This document shows positions 34,970-45,778 of a stretch of DNA of 64,000 nucleotides, one piece after another (within the stretch, counting starts at the first letter, position 1; every line of letters begins with the position of its first letter). Both the position numbers and the translations under genes were made by a program. Under the pieces are notes generated by a model. It made no database searches, was not told where the DNA came from, and worked only from the letters and a program-made list of their open reading frames with translations. Location of the stretch: positions 13,214,392 to 13,278,391 of the forward strand of contig JBBMNZ010000003.1 in assembly GCA_037954325.1 (NCBI GenBank), in the 5' to 3' direction. Origin of the DNA: Fistularia commersonii. Lineage: Eukaryota; Chordata; Actinopteri; Syngnathiformes; Fistulariidae.

Positions 34970-36300
34970 ACTGATGGTAGAACAGCTAATTAAAGTATGT
35001 AATGCAAATCTCAGGAGAAGGGAAACAGCATGTAACTGGTAAAACACATAGCCAGCTAGTCTCACATGTCACAAAGTGTATTGAATGGGAAGAAATGGCT
35101 GGCCTGGAGGATGAAGGCATTTCTGACCTTAATGTTCACGTTGTTATAAACGGGGTACAAACATCTGAGGAACTAAGGGAAATCTAAGTTCAAGCTCAAG
35201 CTCAAATCCTGCTCAAGCAGGAGACTCTTCAGAAGGAGGTAGCACACTAAATTACAGGAAAAGAAGAATGCAATGGATGGCCTGATGGAAAAAAAAGGAT
35301 TTTTGGCCTCCTGAGTTGTGACAAAGACTTTAAAATCTCAGGACTAATAGGAGAGCTGGGACAAAAAGATAAACTAGCCTGGCAAGGCGAATTGAAAATT
35401 GACTCAATAAAGGCTATCCAGAATCAGAGATGACTGACGTAGTCATCTGCACCATCACACCAGTTATGCCATTACGGAGCTACCTTGAAGGAAAAGAAAC
35501 CCTCACATTGTCTGCGCTTAGGTGTATCCTTAGATCTCATTATTACAAAACAAATGCTACAGAATTATACAAACAACTTTCCTCAGAGGACCAAAGACCC
35601 CCCAAAATTTCCTGATAAGAGCCATGGATTTGAAGATCCTGTTTGCTTTGCGAGAAGTTCCGTTAAGTCTCAAGTATGAACCAGCAATAGTTCAGTCTTT
35701 TCATGCACACTGTCCTTACTGGTTCACTGAGTGACAACATTAAAACTGATTTAAAGGCAAGAGAAAAAGAAAAATTCAGCCCTGCCAGAAGTAACCATAG
35801 TTAATACTGTTCCACCCCCAGTGGAAAAGAAAAGCTCTTTGTACCAAAACAAAGTTGCTGTGATCTCTTCTCAGAAATTAAACAAATGCGTTCAGACATG
35901 GTAATGCTGAATGACCTGAGAGCTGAGGTTTCCCATATCAGGGAAACTATTCAGAAGTCAACACCTGTCAATACTACAGTATCCTTCAGTAAGCAAAGAG
36001 CCAGAAAGTTTACCTTCATCTTTCTCAGTGTTTGGACCCCCGCAGCCAATCTCCCTCAATGTTGAACAAGATGGTATGCAGTTCTACCAACCGCAACTGT
36101 CAGCTGCAGTGTAGGAGTACCAACCGGTGTTAGGGCCTGGATATGCACAAGGGACAGTACAGCTCCAACAAAGATTTGCTCCACAGTGATATTTCCCTCC
36201 ACCACATCCCTGCACTTTATGTTTTGCTTGTATGCGGGCAGGTGAGGAATACTGTCAACACTGTTTCAGATGTGGAATTCGTGTGCATTTTTGAGCAGGC
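34970..36300 (+). pseudogene. Gypsy gag remnant with CCHC zinc knuckle
   Basis: Pieces of a gag protein are recognisable: a capsid-like block VMPLRSYLEGKETLTLSALR (35,464-35,523) followed by ILRSHYYKTNATELYKQLSS, and at 36,216-36,300 a cysteine-rich block CTLCFACMRAGEEYCQHC followed by CFRCGIRVHF, a stop, and AGC. The latter has the C-x2-C-x4-H-x4-C spacing of a retroviral-type nucleocapsid knuckle, here interrupted by a stop. An extra CxxCxxC cluster precedes it. The frame is broken many times. Confidence 0.75.
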
Positions 36301-36389
36301 TGTAAAGTAAGGAGACTGACAAAGCCAGCCAGGGAGAGCCCTTTAAACCAAGGGGGGTTGTCCCTACGGGACATGGAGCAAACAGCAAA

Positions 36390-36540
36390 ATAAATGGGTC
36401 CCTCTGCTGTGCAAGTTGCAACAAAGAGAGAGACAGTAAAAGTGAAGTGTTGTTCTGTTTGTAAGATGACATGGTATCACCCGAAAGAATGCCAAGGGAC
36501 TCACTGGCCTTCACGTAAATACTGTAAGCTGTACACATGT
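36390..36540 (+). pseudogene. MYND-like zinc finger after gag
   Basis: The frame at 36,394-36,540 contains VKCCSVCKMTWYHPKECQGT followed by HWPSRKYC. The CxxC, the ECQ..HW and the last cysteine follow the pattern of MYND fingers (C-x2-C...C-x3-CQ..HW..H...C), with one cysteine replaced by histidine and one histidine by arginine. It lies between the nucleocapsid knuckle and the polymerase region of the same element. A domesticated or captured finger in this fish Gypsy lineage is plausible. Function is unknown. Confidence 0.6.
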
Positions 36541-37089
36541 TCTACCATTAAGAAGCAGAAAATATTGTCATGTGAGAAGACTAAACGCATTAAAACTCAT
36601 GAACCACTGAATATGCTGACTATAAGGGAGCAAATACGTAAGAAATGTACGATTATGCTGCACAAACAGAGAATCCAGGCACTTTGGGACCAGGCACACA
36701 AATCTATGTTGTAGATGAGGTCTGTGAAGAAAACCACCTACCTGGCGTGAAGCTAAGGGATGTAGCAGAGCTGTTTGACGCACTTGACCCTTTGATAATA
36801 CCCATGTTAGTGCTAAAAGGCAATCAACAACCATGAACAATCATCAGCTTAAATGTCATTGGGTACGTAGTGGTAAACACTGTACAAGATCAGACAACAA
36901 ATAAGGACATCGAAAATCTCATGAAAACTGTAAAAATACCTTTCCTTACTTGAAGAAAAGGAATAAAGCAAATGCCGTTATGAACATAATGAGCGTAGGG
37001 CAGCCCTGTGAGCACAATGTGAGAACAGCAAATGAAAGCGTTGATGCACTGAAACACAGCTACATTCAAATTGAATGTTGAGTACAGGC

Positions 37090-38880
37090 GTCACCTTTTG
37101 AGGAGGAGCCTCATGAGACTCTACAATGGCCAGAAGGATTGGAGTTTGTTACAATCTCGTGTCACTCAAGGCAGATATGACTCCCAACATTTTTGTCAAT
37201 GTGCAAAAGCCAACCAGCCATGACATCACATGGCTTGGAAGGACTGTTTTTGGAATCATGCAGACTGTCAGAGCAGTGTATCCCACTAGCATATTCAAGT
37301 CAAACAACCCACATACTGCGTCAGTTCACAAGGAACAGGCGAGAAGCTCCAGTGACGACACAGCTATTGATGAGCCCCCTGTTGAACGAACCCAAACTGA
37401 CTGAACACCAAGAGCAAATTGTAAGTTGTTGAGGGAAGAATCACTTTCGTTCTCAAGAACAGATGATAACATAGGCTGTGTAGAAAATTTGCAATTGGAC
37501 ATCTCACTTAAGACAATGAGCCAGTGTCACAGATGTATCAGTACCAGTCTGTTCCAAAGCCCTTATATCAAGAGATGAAAGACTACTTTTAGAATCTGAC
37601 AACACAGGGGTGGGTGGAGAAATCCACTTCTTCCTACTCCTCCCCAGTAGTCTGTGTGAGAAAAAAGATGGTACTTTATGTTCATATATTGAATATCAAG
37701 AACTCAACAGGAAAACACACCCAGATCACCATCCCATCCCCAGAGAACAGGACATTATTGATCATCTGGGTGGAAACACCATATTTTCACTGCTGGATCA
37801 GGGCAAGGCATATCAACAGGGGTTCATGGGTGAGCGCAGAGATACCTAAGAACCTTCGTGACTCCCTGGGACCTGTATGAGGGGATTTGGATTCCTTTTG
37901 GATTCATGAATGCACCAGCATCATTCCAGCGCTGCATGGCTACTTAGAGTACTTGTAGGGGTTACAGGATGAAGTATGTGTGCCTTACCTTGATCATGTT
38001 CTCGTGTTTAGCAGGACACTCGAGGACCATGTCAATGATGTCAGGAATGTCCTACAATGACTAAGGGAGCATGTAATAAAACTGACACCAAAGAAATGTG
38101 AACTGTTTAAAGTGGAAGTGTGGTACCTCAGCTGGATTGCATCAACAGAATTGATCCAGCCAATACTGTAGGAGTGACAGCACTGAAGGACAAACAGCCA
38201 AGCCCTGTTAGTGAGCTGAGAGCAGTGTTGGGACTGTTAAATTATTACCAACAGTCTATCAAGAATTTTTCACGCAATACTAGTCCTCTGTATGACCTGA
38301 TTAAGGGGCCTGTGGAAACTTTATAAAAGAAAAAAAAAAAAAACGATGGCAGATGAAATGAAACAGCAGAGGTGTACCCTCTAGTAGACCAATCAAAAGG
38401 AGCGACAGTCAGTATTGGAGCAGTTTATAGACTGTTTAACTCAACTTCCTGTGCCAGGCTTCCCAGAGTTCTCGTGGGCATTTGTTCTTCATAATGATGC
38501 TTAAAACCAGGGATTGGGTGCAGTATTGTACCAAAGGCAAAGCGTAAAGCATCGTGTGATCACTTATGGCTCTCACACTCTGACCACAGCTGAGAAAATT
38601 ACAATTTACATTCAGGCAAATTAGAGTTTCTAGTCCTCAAGTGGGTAATTACAGAAAAGTTTCACAATTACTTCTATTATGCACCATTCTTCACAGTCTA
38701 CAGCGACAATAATCCACTTACCTATGGACTGTTCAAATAAACGAAACTGGATGCCGATGGGTGGCCAAATTGGTAGACTTCCACTTCACAATCAAATATC
38801 GTCCCGGTAAAGGGAATATTGACGCCGATAGCTTGTCCAGGATGACGGTGGATACGGAGACGTTCATGAACGAGTGCTCA
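37090..38880 (+). pseudogene. Gypsy pol: reverse transcriptase and RNase H remnants
   Basis: After a LGRTVFGIMQTVRAVYP block (37,228-37,280) come TTQGWVEKSTSSYSS, then SPVVCVRKK (two frames), YIEYQELNRKTHPDHHPIPR (37,686-37,745), LLDQGKAYQQGFMGERR, a frameshifted 'FGFMNAPASFQRCM' region near 37,890-37,940, LRAVLGLLNYYQQSIKNFSR (38,218-38,277), then RNase H words NQGLGAVLYQRQ, a GSHTLT block, and FHFTIKYRPGKGNIDADSLS near 38,780-38,840. This order is diagnostic of Ty3/Gypsy. The catalytic YLDD region is shifted and interrupted (near 37,990, ALP then DHVLVFSRTLEDH). Confidence 0.85.
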
Positions 38881-39520
38881 TAAGAAATGTCATGTGATGT
38901 GATCGGAGCAGCAACACAGGCAGTGGAAAATCAAGATGAATCCAGTGTGTCATGGTCGATGGGAGTCTCAGTCCAGTGTGCATCCATAAGCACAGACACA
39001 CCCATTGCCCCGCTGACAACGGAACGGCTCAAACAGGATCAGAGAAGTGATCAAGGATATTGCCTGCCATCGGGCCATCTGCCACTGGAGACTTAAGTAC
39101 AGCCACGAAGGAAGAAAAGAACAACAGAAACACCGGAGGAAATCGAAGAATCTGATGACGAAGAGGAGGATGTTGGTGAATATCACCTTGTAATAGCAGA
39201 ATCTACAGCCATGACAGCCTCAGCCGACGACTCCTGGGAGTGCTGATGAACCTGTTAGACCACTGTAGAGAGAACGTGGAGTGGTGAGTTAACTTGAACC
39301 AATGCCTGAGGGGGAGGACAGTCATGTTGAGGACCAATCCACAGAGGAGACTGTTCCTTCAGTTGATCAAAGTGAGCAAAACCGGACCGGTGAGCACGGG
39401 TACCAATCATCATATGTGATTGACTTGGGTCACCAACTTGCCACAACATGAGAACACCGCCACATCCAAAATACATGATGGTGCCATGGACACAGTATGT
39501 TCAGCAGTTTTTCTATCAGC
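38881..39520 (+). pseudogene. Gypsy pol 3' end with integrase deleted
   Basis: Downstream of RNase H the frame continues AVENQDESSVSWSMGVSVQC and TERLKQDQRSD, then jumps at about 39,095 to a C-terminal stretch QPRRKKRTTETPEEIEES and DDEEEDVGEYHLVIAES. In relatives the HHCC and DDE integrase core lies between these. It is not visible, so a deletion of more than 1 kb is likely. A last coding word KYMMVPWTQYVQ lies near 39,470-39,500. Confidence 0.7.
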
Positions 39521-39539
39521 AACCTTATTGACGTGGGTG

Positions 39540-39711
39540 CTAGACCACACACACACACACATGTGCACGCAAACTCAAATCACATGACAGAACTGAGTAA
39601 ATGCACATACATTACACTCAGGACACTTCAGCACACAATGTGGAGCCAGGAATCGAACCAGGAATCTTTCAAAGGTGATTGCTCTACGTTCTGCGCTTTG
39701 CCACCCCAAAT
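39540..39711. repeat. Generic repeat fragment truncating the 3' LTR
   Basis: An AC run, then 'gtggagccaggaatcgaacc' and 'gattgctctacgttctgcgc', resembling the end of a common fish dispersed repeat. It occupies the place of the first about 90 bases expected for the 3' LTR. Confidence 0.45.
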
Positions 39712-39903
39712 AGATCATGCAGTTGTTGATTGGTGATTGGTGATGCCTTGGGACTCCAGATGGGGGAGTGCGTATTCACCTGTCTCTTCCCACAATCAAT
39801 ACATGCAAGTTATAGAAAGAACTGAAAACTGTGTTTTTGTGTGGCTATACCCTAGCTATTCTCCCCAATTGAGGGCAAAACACCTCAATTGGGAGGCACA
39901 ACA
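39712..39903 (+). repeat. Gypsy 3' LTR, 5'-truncated
   Basis: It shares GTTGTTGATTGGTGAT, ACTCCAGA, ATACATGCAAGTTATAG and the terminal AATTGGGAGGCACAACA with the 5' LTR, but has a duplicated GATTGGT and an extra 50-base segment before the end. Confidence 0.8.
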
Positions 39904-40590
39904 CAGCCAGGGCTTTGAGAGGATCTAGTTTGGTGGCCACAGTATCGCGTCTCTGCTTTTTGCAGACAATGTGGCTTTGTTGCCTTTATCAGTCCATGAT
40001 CACCAGCTCTCACTGGAGCAGTTCTCGGCCGATTATGCATTGGTCGGGATGAGGATCAGCACTTCCAAATTCAAGACCATGCTGCTCAACCGCAAACAGG
40101 TGGAGTGCCCACTCCAGGTTGTGGAAGTGGTCCTGCCCAAAATGAAAGAATTCAAGTGTCTCTGGGTCTTTTTCACAAGAGAGGGAAAGCTCCAGTGGGA
40201 TATCAACAGGTGGATCGGTGCAGCAGCTGCAGTGATGTGGACTCTATACTGTTGTGGTGAAGAGGGAGCTGAGCCAGATGGTCATGAGCTGTGGGTAGTG
40301 ACAGAAAGAATGAGATCCCGAATATAAGCGGCCAAAATGAGTTTTCTCCACAGTGTGGCACAGGGTGGCCAGACTCTCCCTCAGAGATAAGGTGAGAAGT
40401 TCGACCAACCAGGAAGGGCTCAGAGTAGAGTCACTGCTCCTCTGCATATAGAGGAGTCAGATGAGGTGGCTCAGGCATCTGGTCGGGTTGCCTCCTGGAT
40501 GCCTCCCTTGCTGGGGAGAGGGACATCTGGGCCTCTCTCTCTGCCCCCGCCAACCACCTTCAGATGTGCAGTGGAAGATGGATGGATGGA
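39904..40590 (+). pseudogene. Rex3 reverse transcriptase, right part, and 3' end
   Basis: It resumes with RISLFADN-like sequence at about 39,945-39,975 (FADN for FADD), then MRISTSKFKTMLLNRKQVEC (40,046-40,105), LPKMKEFKCLWVFFTREGK, a GHELWVVTERMRSRI block (40,283-40,327), KMSFLHSVAQG, and a GATG tail at 40,574-40,590. Near 40,495 part of the final segment is deleted. It belongs with 33,927-34,466. Confidence 0.82.
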
Positions 40591-40602
40591 TGGTTTGATT
40601 TA

Positions 40603-41114
40603 ATGATTTCACCATATGATGTGCCTCCACCACTGCCATGTTCTAGTTCTGTTCAGTGTCTGCGGTTGAGTTTGGGTATTTTCAGTGAGCTCACCTAAGG
40701 AATGTTAAAAATATTCCCATGACGTTGGAAAAGAAACAGCCGCCCTCTGCAAGCTGCAATCCTGTGAAGATAATTAATTCAGCAAACCCATGACCGGTAG
40801 AGTTGAAATGCCTTTGCTAACGGCACACAAAGAAAGGCAGTAATGCTTCTAAAAAGACAGAAATGCTAAGCAAGACGGACTAAATTGTTAACAAAAATTA
40901 GTTTCCACTGTTTCGTCTCTGTTGATCAAGAATCCCATAATGAGGCGCTTCTCCGAATCAGACTCCCAAATCCAATCGTGAGGAGACAGTTCACCAATTC
41001 CCCATGTACATGTAGACCAGATACAGTTGAAACTGGAACATCTCCTTGTGGTTTTCAGGTCAAATTAACTTGGCTTTGAATTTTCATTTGATAAAAAAAA
41101 AAAACATACAAAAG
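40603..41114. other. Non-coding sequence
   Basis: No gene is visible between the Rex3 tail and the Penelope-like element. An A-rich run lies at 41,091-41,103. Confidence 0.45.
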
Positions 41115-41639
41115 GATTCTTGCCAACATCTTCTTCACTGAGAGACGTTTCACCCCTCATGCGAGAGACGTCCACAGTTATAATGACCTATGGGGAGTTT
41201 CCGACTATAACTGCCAGGATTTTGTGCGGGTCTATGTTATGGTGGCTTGTTGTGTAAATGGAAGGGTTGATCTACAGAAACTCGGAGTAAGGGGGGTTGT
41301 TATGATAACAGGGATCCCACAAAGAACAACTTTGTAGGATTACCTGGATTGGAATGTGAATAGGTAAAGCTAAACAGAGGAATGAAACCTGTTGGACCTC
41401 ATGAACTGAGGCTCATGTTGACGTTATCAGGGGCTGGTTCTTGTGGTGGGTCTTTCCTGGTCGTTTGGAGGGTGTAGATTGGCCTGGCCCATGTGTGTAA
41501 ATCAGGTCTTAGTTTTGATCCCAGTGCGGCATTATATGTTTGTGAATGGTTATGTCTGAGATCCCCTCTTCTGTTCAGATATGTTTTTTCTGTTTTGACA
41601 AAGGTGGCCGTTTTGACTCCTCTCTCGAACCGTCTGTCT

Positions 41640-42880
41640 TCTCTGGCCAGAATACAGACAAAGACTACAACAAGAATTGGGTTAAAAACTTATCCAGCCG
41701 CCAACTAAACCCTGACAAGGTTGGCGTCCTGTCTAGGGTCTAAAACTTGCAGTCACACCTGATCAGATCCCACCAGAAGACCTCATTACAGCAACTGAAA
41801 CAGCCATATGTAACAATCACATCTCCAATACAGAGGCTGAGCAAATCTGACCCAAGGTGTCAGCAGCTCTCTTCAGTGCCGAACCACCCCCGTCCAATCT
41901 GGCACCTGAAGAGAAGACGGCGCTCTCCTCACTCCAGAAATACGAGAGCATCACCATCCTCCTGACCAACAAAAGTAGGCGTAGTGGTTCTGGATAAAAA
42001 GGGTTACCAAGCAAAGATAAATGATCTCCTCTGAGACACAAGAACGTATGACACCGTCAAACGGGACCTGATCAACGCATACAAGAAGAAAGTGGTCAGC
42101 TGTCTACAGCATCTAGATATACGGCCATAAACGGACCACTGTATTAGTGACTGTGCCCAGGAGAACCCATGCCTTGCATCTAAGACATGAATACTCACAA
42201 GGAGAAGACTCTAAGATTCACATGGAGTGAGCTCCTCTCAGACCCATTGTCAGCATCGACTCTGTCACATACAATATTGCCAAACATGTAGCAAAAATTT
42301 TGTCAACTTTGGTTGGCAACACCACACACCATATTCAGAATTTGCAGGACATTGCCAGTAAGGTCATCAAATCAGGCTGGACCCAGATGAAACCATGATG
42401 TCATGCGATATAACCTAACTGTTCACATGTATCCCCACATCAGATGCGATCACAGCAGTGAGGGAGACTCCTTAATGAACAGAACAAAATGCTCCAGGGA
42501 TCACATCTGCACCCTACTGGACCTTTGTCTACAGACCACCTATTTCCAGTTCAACAGCGGTTTCTACTGGCAGAAATATGGATGCACCATGGGCTTGCCT
42601 GTATCCACCATGGTGACAAACCTATCCACGGAGGAGGTTGAGAACAAGGCCCTCGCTTCATTCAAGGGAACACCGCCAAGCCACTGGTTCAGGTATGTAG
42701 ATGACACATGCGTCAAGACCAAGAAGAATGAGGTTGAAGCATTCACCATTCACCTCAACACGATCGACACCCACATCAAATTCAAAAGGTAGAACATCAC
42801 TGCTGACCAACTCCCCTTCTTGGACTGTTGCATTTACATCAAACAGGACAGAAGCCTGGACCTCAAGATTTACAGGAAAC
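41640..42880 (+). pseudogene. Penelope-like reverse transcriptase remnant
   Basis: N-terminal blocks are NLSSRQLNPDKVGVLSRV (41,690-41,741), NTEAEQIRPKVSAALFSAEP and ALSSLQKYESITILL. Then, after several shifts, a large open part (42,403-42,792) contains HICTLLDLCLQTTYFQFNSG, YWQKYGCTMGLPVSTMVTNL, EEVENKALASFKGTPPSHWF and the catalytic RYVDDT at about 42,690. NITADQLPFLDCCIYIKQDR and LDLKIYRK follow. The 'MG.PVS' and YVDD motifs are those of Penelope-type reverse transcriptases. Template-primer interaction blocks before 42,400 are heavily broken. Confidence 0.85.
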
Positions 42881-42888
42881 TAACACAC
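42881..42888. repeat. Rex3 target-site duplication, left copy
   Basis: TAACACAC, repeated at 45,010-45,017 right after the Rex3 tail. The site lies inside the Penelope coding word that reads YRK.THTDQY across the insertion. Confidence 0.75.
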
Positions 42889-42896
42889 TCATGCAG

Positions 42897-43535
42897 CTGC
42901 ATGTCTTGGACACTCTGGTGAAGAGAGAGGCGGAGCTGTCTGATCACCACCTGGTGGTGAGCTGGCTCCGATGGTGAGGGAAGATGTTGGTCAGACCTAG
43001 CAGATCCAAACGTAATGCAAGATTCTGCTGGGAACATCTAGCAGAGTCCCCTTTTCAAAAGGAGTTTCCACTCCCACTTCTGTCAGATTTACAACACATT
43101 CCGAGGGAGGCAGGAGACATTGAGTCCAAATGGGCCTTGTTCTGTGCTTCCATTGTCAAGCCGGCAGACAAGAGCTGTGGTCGTCAGGCGGTTGGCGCCT
43201 GTTGGGGTGGCAAACTTCATACCTACTGGTGGACTCCGGCGGTGAGGAATGCTGTCAAACTGAAGGAGTCCTATCGGGCCTTTCTGGTCTGTGGAGATCC
43301 GGAGGCAGCTGACAAGTACCGTCAGGCCAAGCAGCATGCAGCTTCATTGGTTGCTAAATTAGCAAAAATTCAGGTTTGGAAGGAGTTCTGGGAAACAATG
43401 GAGAACGGTGGGCGCCGAGGACATTCAGGAGGGGGAAGCAGTGCTCTACTGTGGGAATTGGACGCTGCAGACATCAACTTGAGATGTTGGGTATCATTGG
43501 CAGGAAAACTTCTGGGGCCTCCTCAACCCCATTGA
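42897..43535 (+). pseudogene. Rex3 endonuclease end and linker region
   Basis: After ELSDHHLVVSWLRW and a stop, a 183-codon open segment (42,984-43,535) contains RNARFCWEHLAESPFQKEF, REAGDIESKWALFCASIVKP, ACWGGKLHTYWWTPAVRNAV and KLKESYRAFLVCGDPEAADK. This is the segment between endonuclease and reverse transcriptase in Rex3. The copy at 57.6 kb shows the same blocks (FRASIAEVIDWSCGHKAV, RWWTQEVRDAVKLKETYRAF). Confidence 0.82.
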
Positions 43536-43575
43536 AACGCCTTCCAATGAGGAAGCAGAGCAGGGGGACTCTGGA

Positions 43576-45000
43576 ATGGACACACCTATTTTCCGGGCTG
43601 AAGTTGCTGAGGCAGTCAAAAAGCTCCTAAGCAGCAGGGCCCCAGAGGTAAATGTTCTTCAAGGCTCTGGATGCTGTAGGGCTGTCCTGGCTGACCCGCC
43701 TTTGCCGCATTGTGTGGATGTAGGTGACAGTGCCACTGGATTGGCAGACCAGGGTGGCCTATTTAAAAAGGAGGATCGGAGAGTGTGCTCCAACTACAGG
43801 GGATCATCAGCTTCCCTGGTAAGGTCTATGCAGTTGTGCTGGAAAAGAGGGTCCGTCGGGTCGAATCTCGAATCCAGGAGGAGCAGTGAGGTTTTCGTCC
43901 TGGTCCTGGAACAGTGAACCAGCCCAATACTCTTGGTAGGGTCCTCGAGGGGGCATGGGAGTTTGCACAAACAGTCTATACCTGGAGAAAGCATTTGACC
44001 GTGTCGACCGGGAAATCCTGTGGAGGTAGCTCCAGGATTATGGTGTACCAGATCCTGTCGTATGGGCTGTTCGGTACCTGTATGAACAGCTTGGTCTTGT
44101 TAGTCTGACCCATTTCCGGAGAGAGTTGGACTCCGCCAGGACTGTCCTTTGTCACCAATTCTCTTTATAACTGTTATAGACAGACTTTTTAGGTGCAACT
44201 AAGGTGTCGAGGGGATCCGGTTTGGTGGCCACAGGATCGAGTCTCTGCTTTTTGCAGATGATCTTGTTCTGTTGGCTTCATCAGGCCATGATCTCCAGCT
44301 CTCACTAGAATGGTTTTTCAGCCGAATCTGAAGCAGCCGGGATGAGGATCAGTGCCTACAAATCCGAGACCATGCTGCTCAACCGGAAACAGGTGGAATG
44401 TCTGCTCTAGGTAAGGGAAGAAGTTCTGCCCCAAGTGAAGGAGTTCAAGTATCTCGGGGTCTTGTTCATGAATGAGGGAAGGATGGAGCGGGGGATCAAC
44501 AGGTAGATCAGTGCAGCGTCTGCAACGATGTAGACTCTGTAGTGGTCAATCTACATTCCCACCTTCATCTATGGTCACAAGCTGTTGGAAGTGACCAAAA
44601 GAACAAGATTGCGGATACAAGTAGCCAAAATTAGTTTTCTCCACAGGGTGGCCGGACTCTCCCCTAGAGATAGGGTGAGAAGTTCGGTCATCCAGGAGAA
44701 GCTCGGAGTAGAGGCACTTCTCCTCTGCATAGAAAGGAGACAGATAAGGTGGCTCAGGCATCTGATCGGGTTGTCTCCTGGATGCCTCCCAGGGATGTAT
44801 TCCGGGCATGTCCATCTGGGAGGAGACAGTGGGGAAAACCAGGCACACTCCGGAGAGACTATGTCCCCAGGCTGGCCTGGGAACGACTTGGGGTCCCCCC
44901 AGAAGAGCTGGACCATGTTGCGGAAAGAGAAGGAGGTCTGGGCCTCACTTCTCTGGCTGCTGCCCCTACAACCTGACTCAGAATAGGTGGGAGAAGATGG
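43576..45000 (+). pseudogene. Rex3 reverse transcriptase and C-terminal part
   Basis: Blocks in order: AEVAEAVKKLLSSRAPEVN near 43,600, LFKKEDRRVCSNYRG near 43,760-43,803, VLEGAWEFAQTVYTW, FADDLVLL near 44,255, MRISAYKSETMLLNRKQVEC (broken) near 44,345-44,400, LPQVKEFKYLGVLFMNEGRM, then 44,585-44,986 with the terminal blocks. At about 43,975 a stretch normally reading CFVDLEKAFDR is shortened. In live Rex3 the protein copies its own RNA at the insertion site. Confidence 0.85.
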
Positions 45001-45218
45001 ACAGATGGATAACACACACTGACCAGTATTTCCTTTCGACTCACACCGTCCCCTTGAGCACAAATTGGGGGTAATCAGAAATCTACACCACCAAGAACAT
45101 CCCATTAGACGCTGTAGGAAGCAAGACCAAGGTACAACACATTAGGAAAGCCTTAAGATCCTATGGCTACCTTAATTTGGCCTTCACCAAATGAGAAGCC
45201 ACAAGACGCAGGAACATA

Positions 45219-45545
45219 CGCTATATAGTCAAAAGTATTCACTCATCCATCCAAATAAGAGGGATCAAGTGTTCCAATCTCTTTCATGGCCACAGGTGTA
45301 TAAAATCAAGCCTTCCCTTCCAACGTCAGTGTGTGTACTCACAAATGCACTTCTGGAATAACAGTCCAAAATTCCCATAAACACACTTCTGTACCTTGTG
45401 GACAACCTTCCCAGAAGAGTTGTATCTGTTATAGCTGCAAAGGGTGGACCAACGACATGTAAAACCCTATGAATTAGAAATGGGATGTCACTTAAGTTTA
45501 TATGCGAGTAAAGGCAGGTAAGCAAATACTTTTGGCCATATAGCG
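45219..45545 (+). mobile_element. Tc1-like element, internal-deletion derivative
   Basis: The terminal inverted repeats read CGCTATATAGTCAAAAGTAT on the left and, in reverse complement, CGCTATATGGCCAAAAGTAT on the right. TA dinucleotides flank them at 45,217-45,218 and 45,546-45,547, the Tc1/mariner duplication. Only 327 bases remain of a normal element of about 1.5 kb. The right half keeps the 3' end of the transposase frame (TNALLE, KIPINTLL.LVDNLPRRV, VIAAKGGPTT). It can only move if a related transposase acts on it. It interrupts the Penelope coding remnant. Confidence 0.9.
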
Positions 45546-45547
45546 TA

Positions 45548-45778
45548 AAATAGTAGCAAGACAACTTCAAACGAAAGAACATTGTCATATTGTATGTTGC
45601 CGGTGTTTTGGACAAACTCCGTAGGGTGTTCAACCAGCACTATGTACCAGTACATTTCAAAACCCCACAAGACCCTAAGACAAAATCTTGTGCACCCCAG
45701 GGACAAAACACCCAGGTATAAGATAGAGAAAGTGGTGTATGCTGTTGCTTGCACTGAGGATTGTTATGAAGGTACTTA
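45548..45778 (+). pseudogene. Penelope-like C-terminal linker remnant
   Basis: The frame resumes after the Tc1 with KEHCHIVCC/NIVI.YVAGVLDKLRRVFN, HYVPVHFKTPQ and KLVHPRDKTPRYKIEKVVYA, then VACTEDCYEGT to the end. In Penelope proteins this is the segment directly before and at the beginning of the GIY-YIG endonuclease, whose YIGET core is not reached. The copy is therefore truncated at the 3' end. Confidence 0.75.

Larger units (their letters stand above)
34467..39903 (+). mobile_element. Ty3/Gypsy LTR retrotransposon, degenerate
   Basis: A Gypsy-type element lies inside the Rex3 copy. It has a 5' LTR (34,467-34,698, starting TGATAT and ending GGCACAACA), gag remnants with a zinc knuckle, protease/reverse transcriptase/RNase H remnants (about 37,090-38,880), a C-terminal acidic block, and a 5'-truncated 3' LTR (39,712-39,903) with the same GGCACAACA end. 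Flanks share only CAG or ACAG, a short candidate duplication. The integrase core is deleted at about 39,095. Stops occur throughout. LTRs differ by indels and many substitutions, so the insertion is old. Confidence 0.85.
33927..40590 (+). mobile_element. Rex3-type LINE copy, split by a Gypsy element
   Basis: A 5'-truncated Rex3 copy lies in two parts, 33,927-34,466 and 39,904-40,590. It ends in the GATG-rich tail typical of Rex3 and is flanked by a 12-bp direct repeat with one mismatch (33,915-33,926 and 40,591-40,602). The left part contains the LEKAFDHVS block and, at 34,399-34,419, the stretch 'agggctgccctttgtcaccg', which matches a published Rex3 PCR primer site as I remember it. The right part starts with LFADN, a damaged FADD box. 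The 5437-bp gap is a Gypsy element listed separately. Confidence 0.88.
42889..45009 (+). mobile_element. Rex3-type LINE inserted in the Penelope element
   Basis: A 5'-truncated Rex3 copy starting within the endonuclease (LHVLDTLVKREAELSDHHLV near 42,897-42,955) and ending with a GATGGACAGATGGAT tail at 45,009. It carries the inter-domain region, reverse transcriptase pieces, an LFADDLVLLASSGHDLQ box at about 44,245-44,300, and C-terminal blocks VTKRTRLRIQVAKISFLHRV, RDRVRSSVIQEKLGVEALLL and CIERRQIRWLRHLIGLSPGC. The TAACACAC duplication flanks it. Catalytic aspartates are present, but stops and frameshifts (for example after the YTW.KHLT block near 43,980) inactivate it. Confidence 0.9.

Noticed and set aside
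34467..39903. Endogenous retrovirus with envelope
   Set aside because: The RNase H and reverse transcriptase words are Ty3/Gypsy-like and no envelope-like frame is visible, so it was called a Gypsy retrotransposon.
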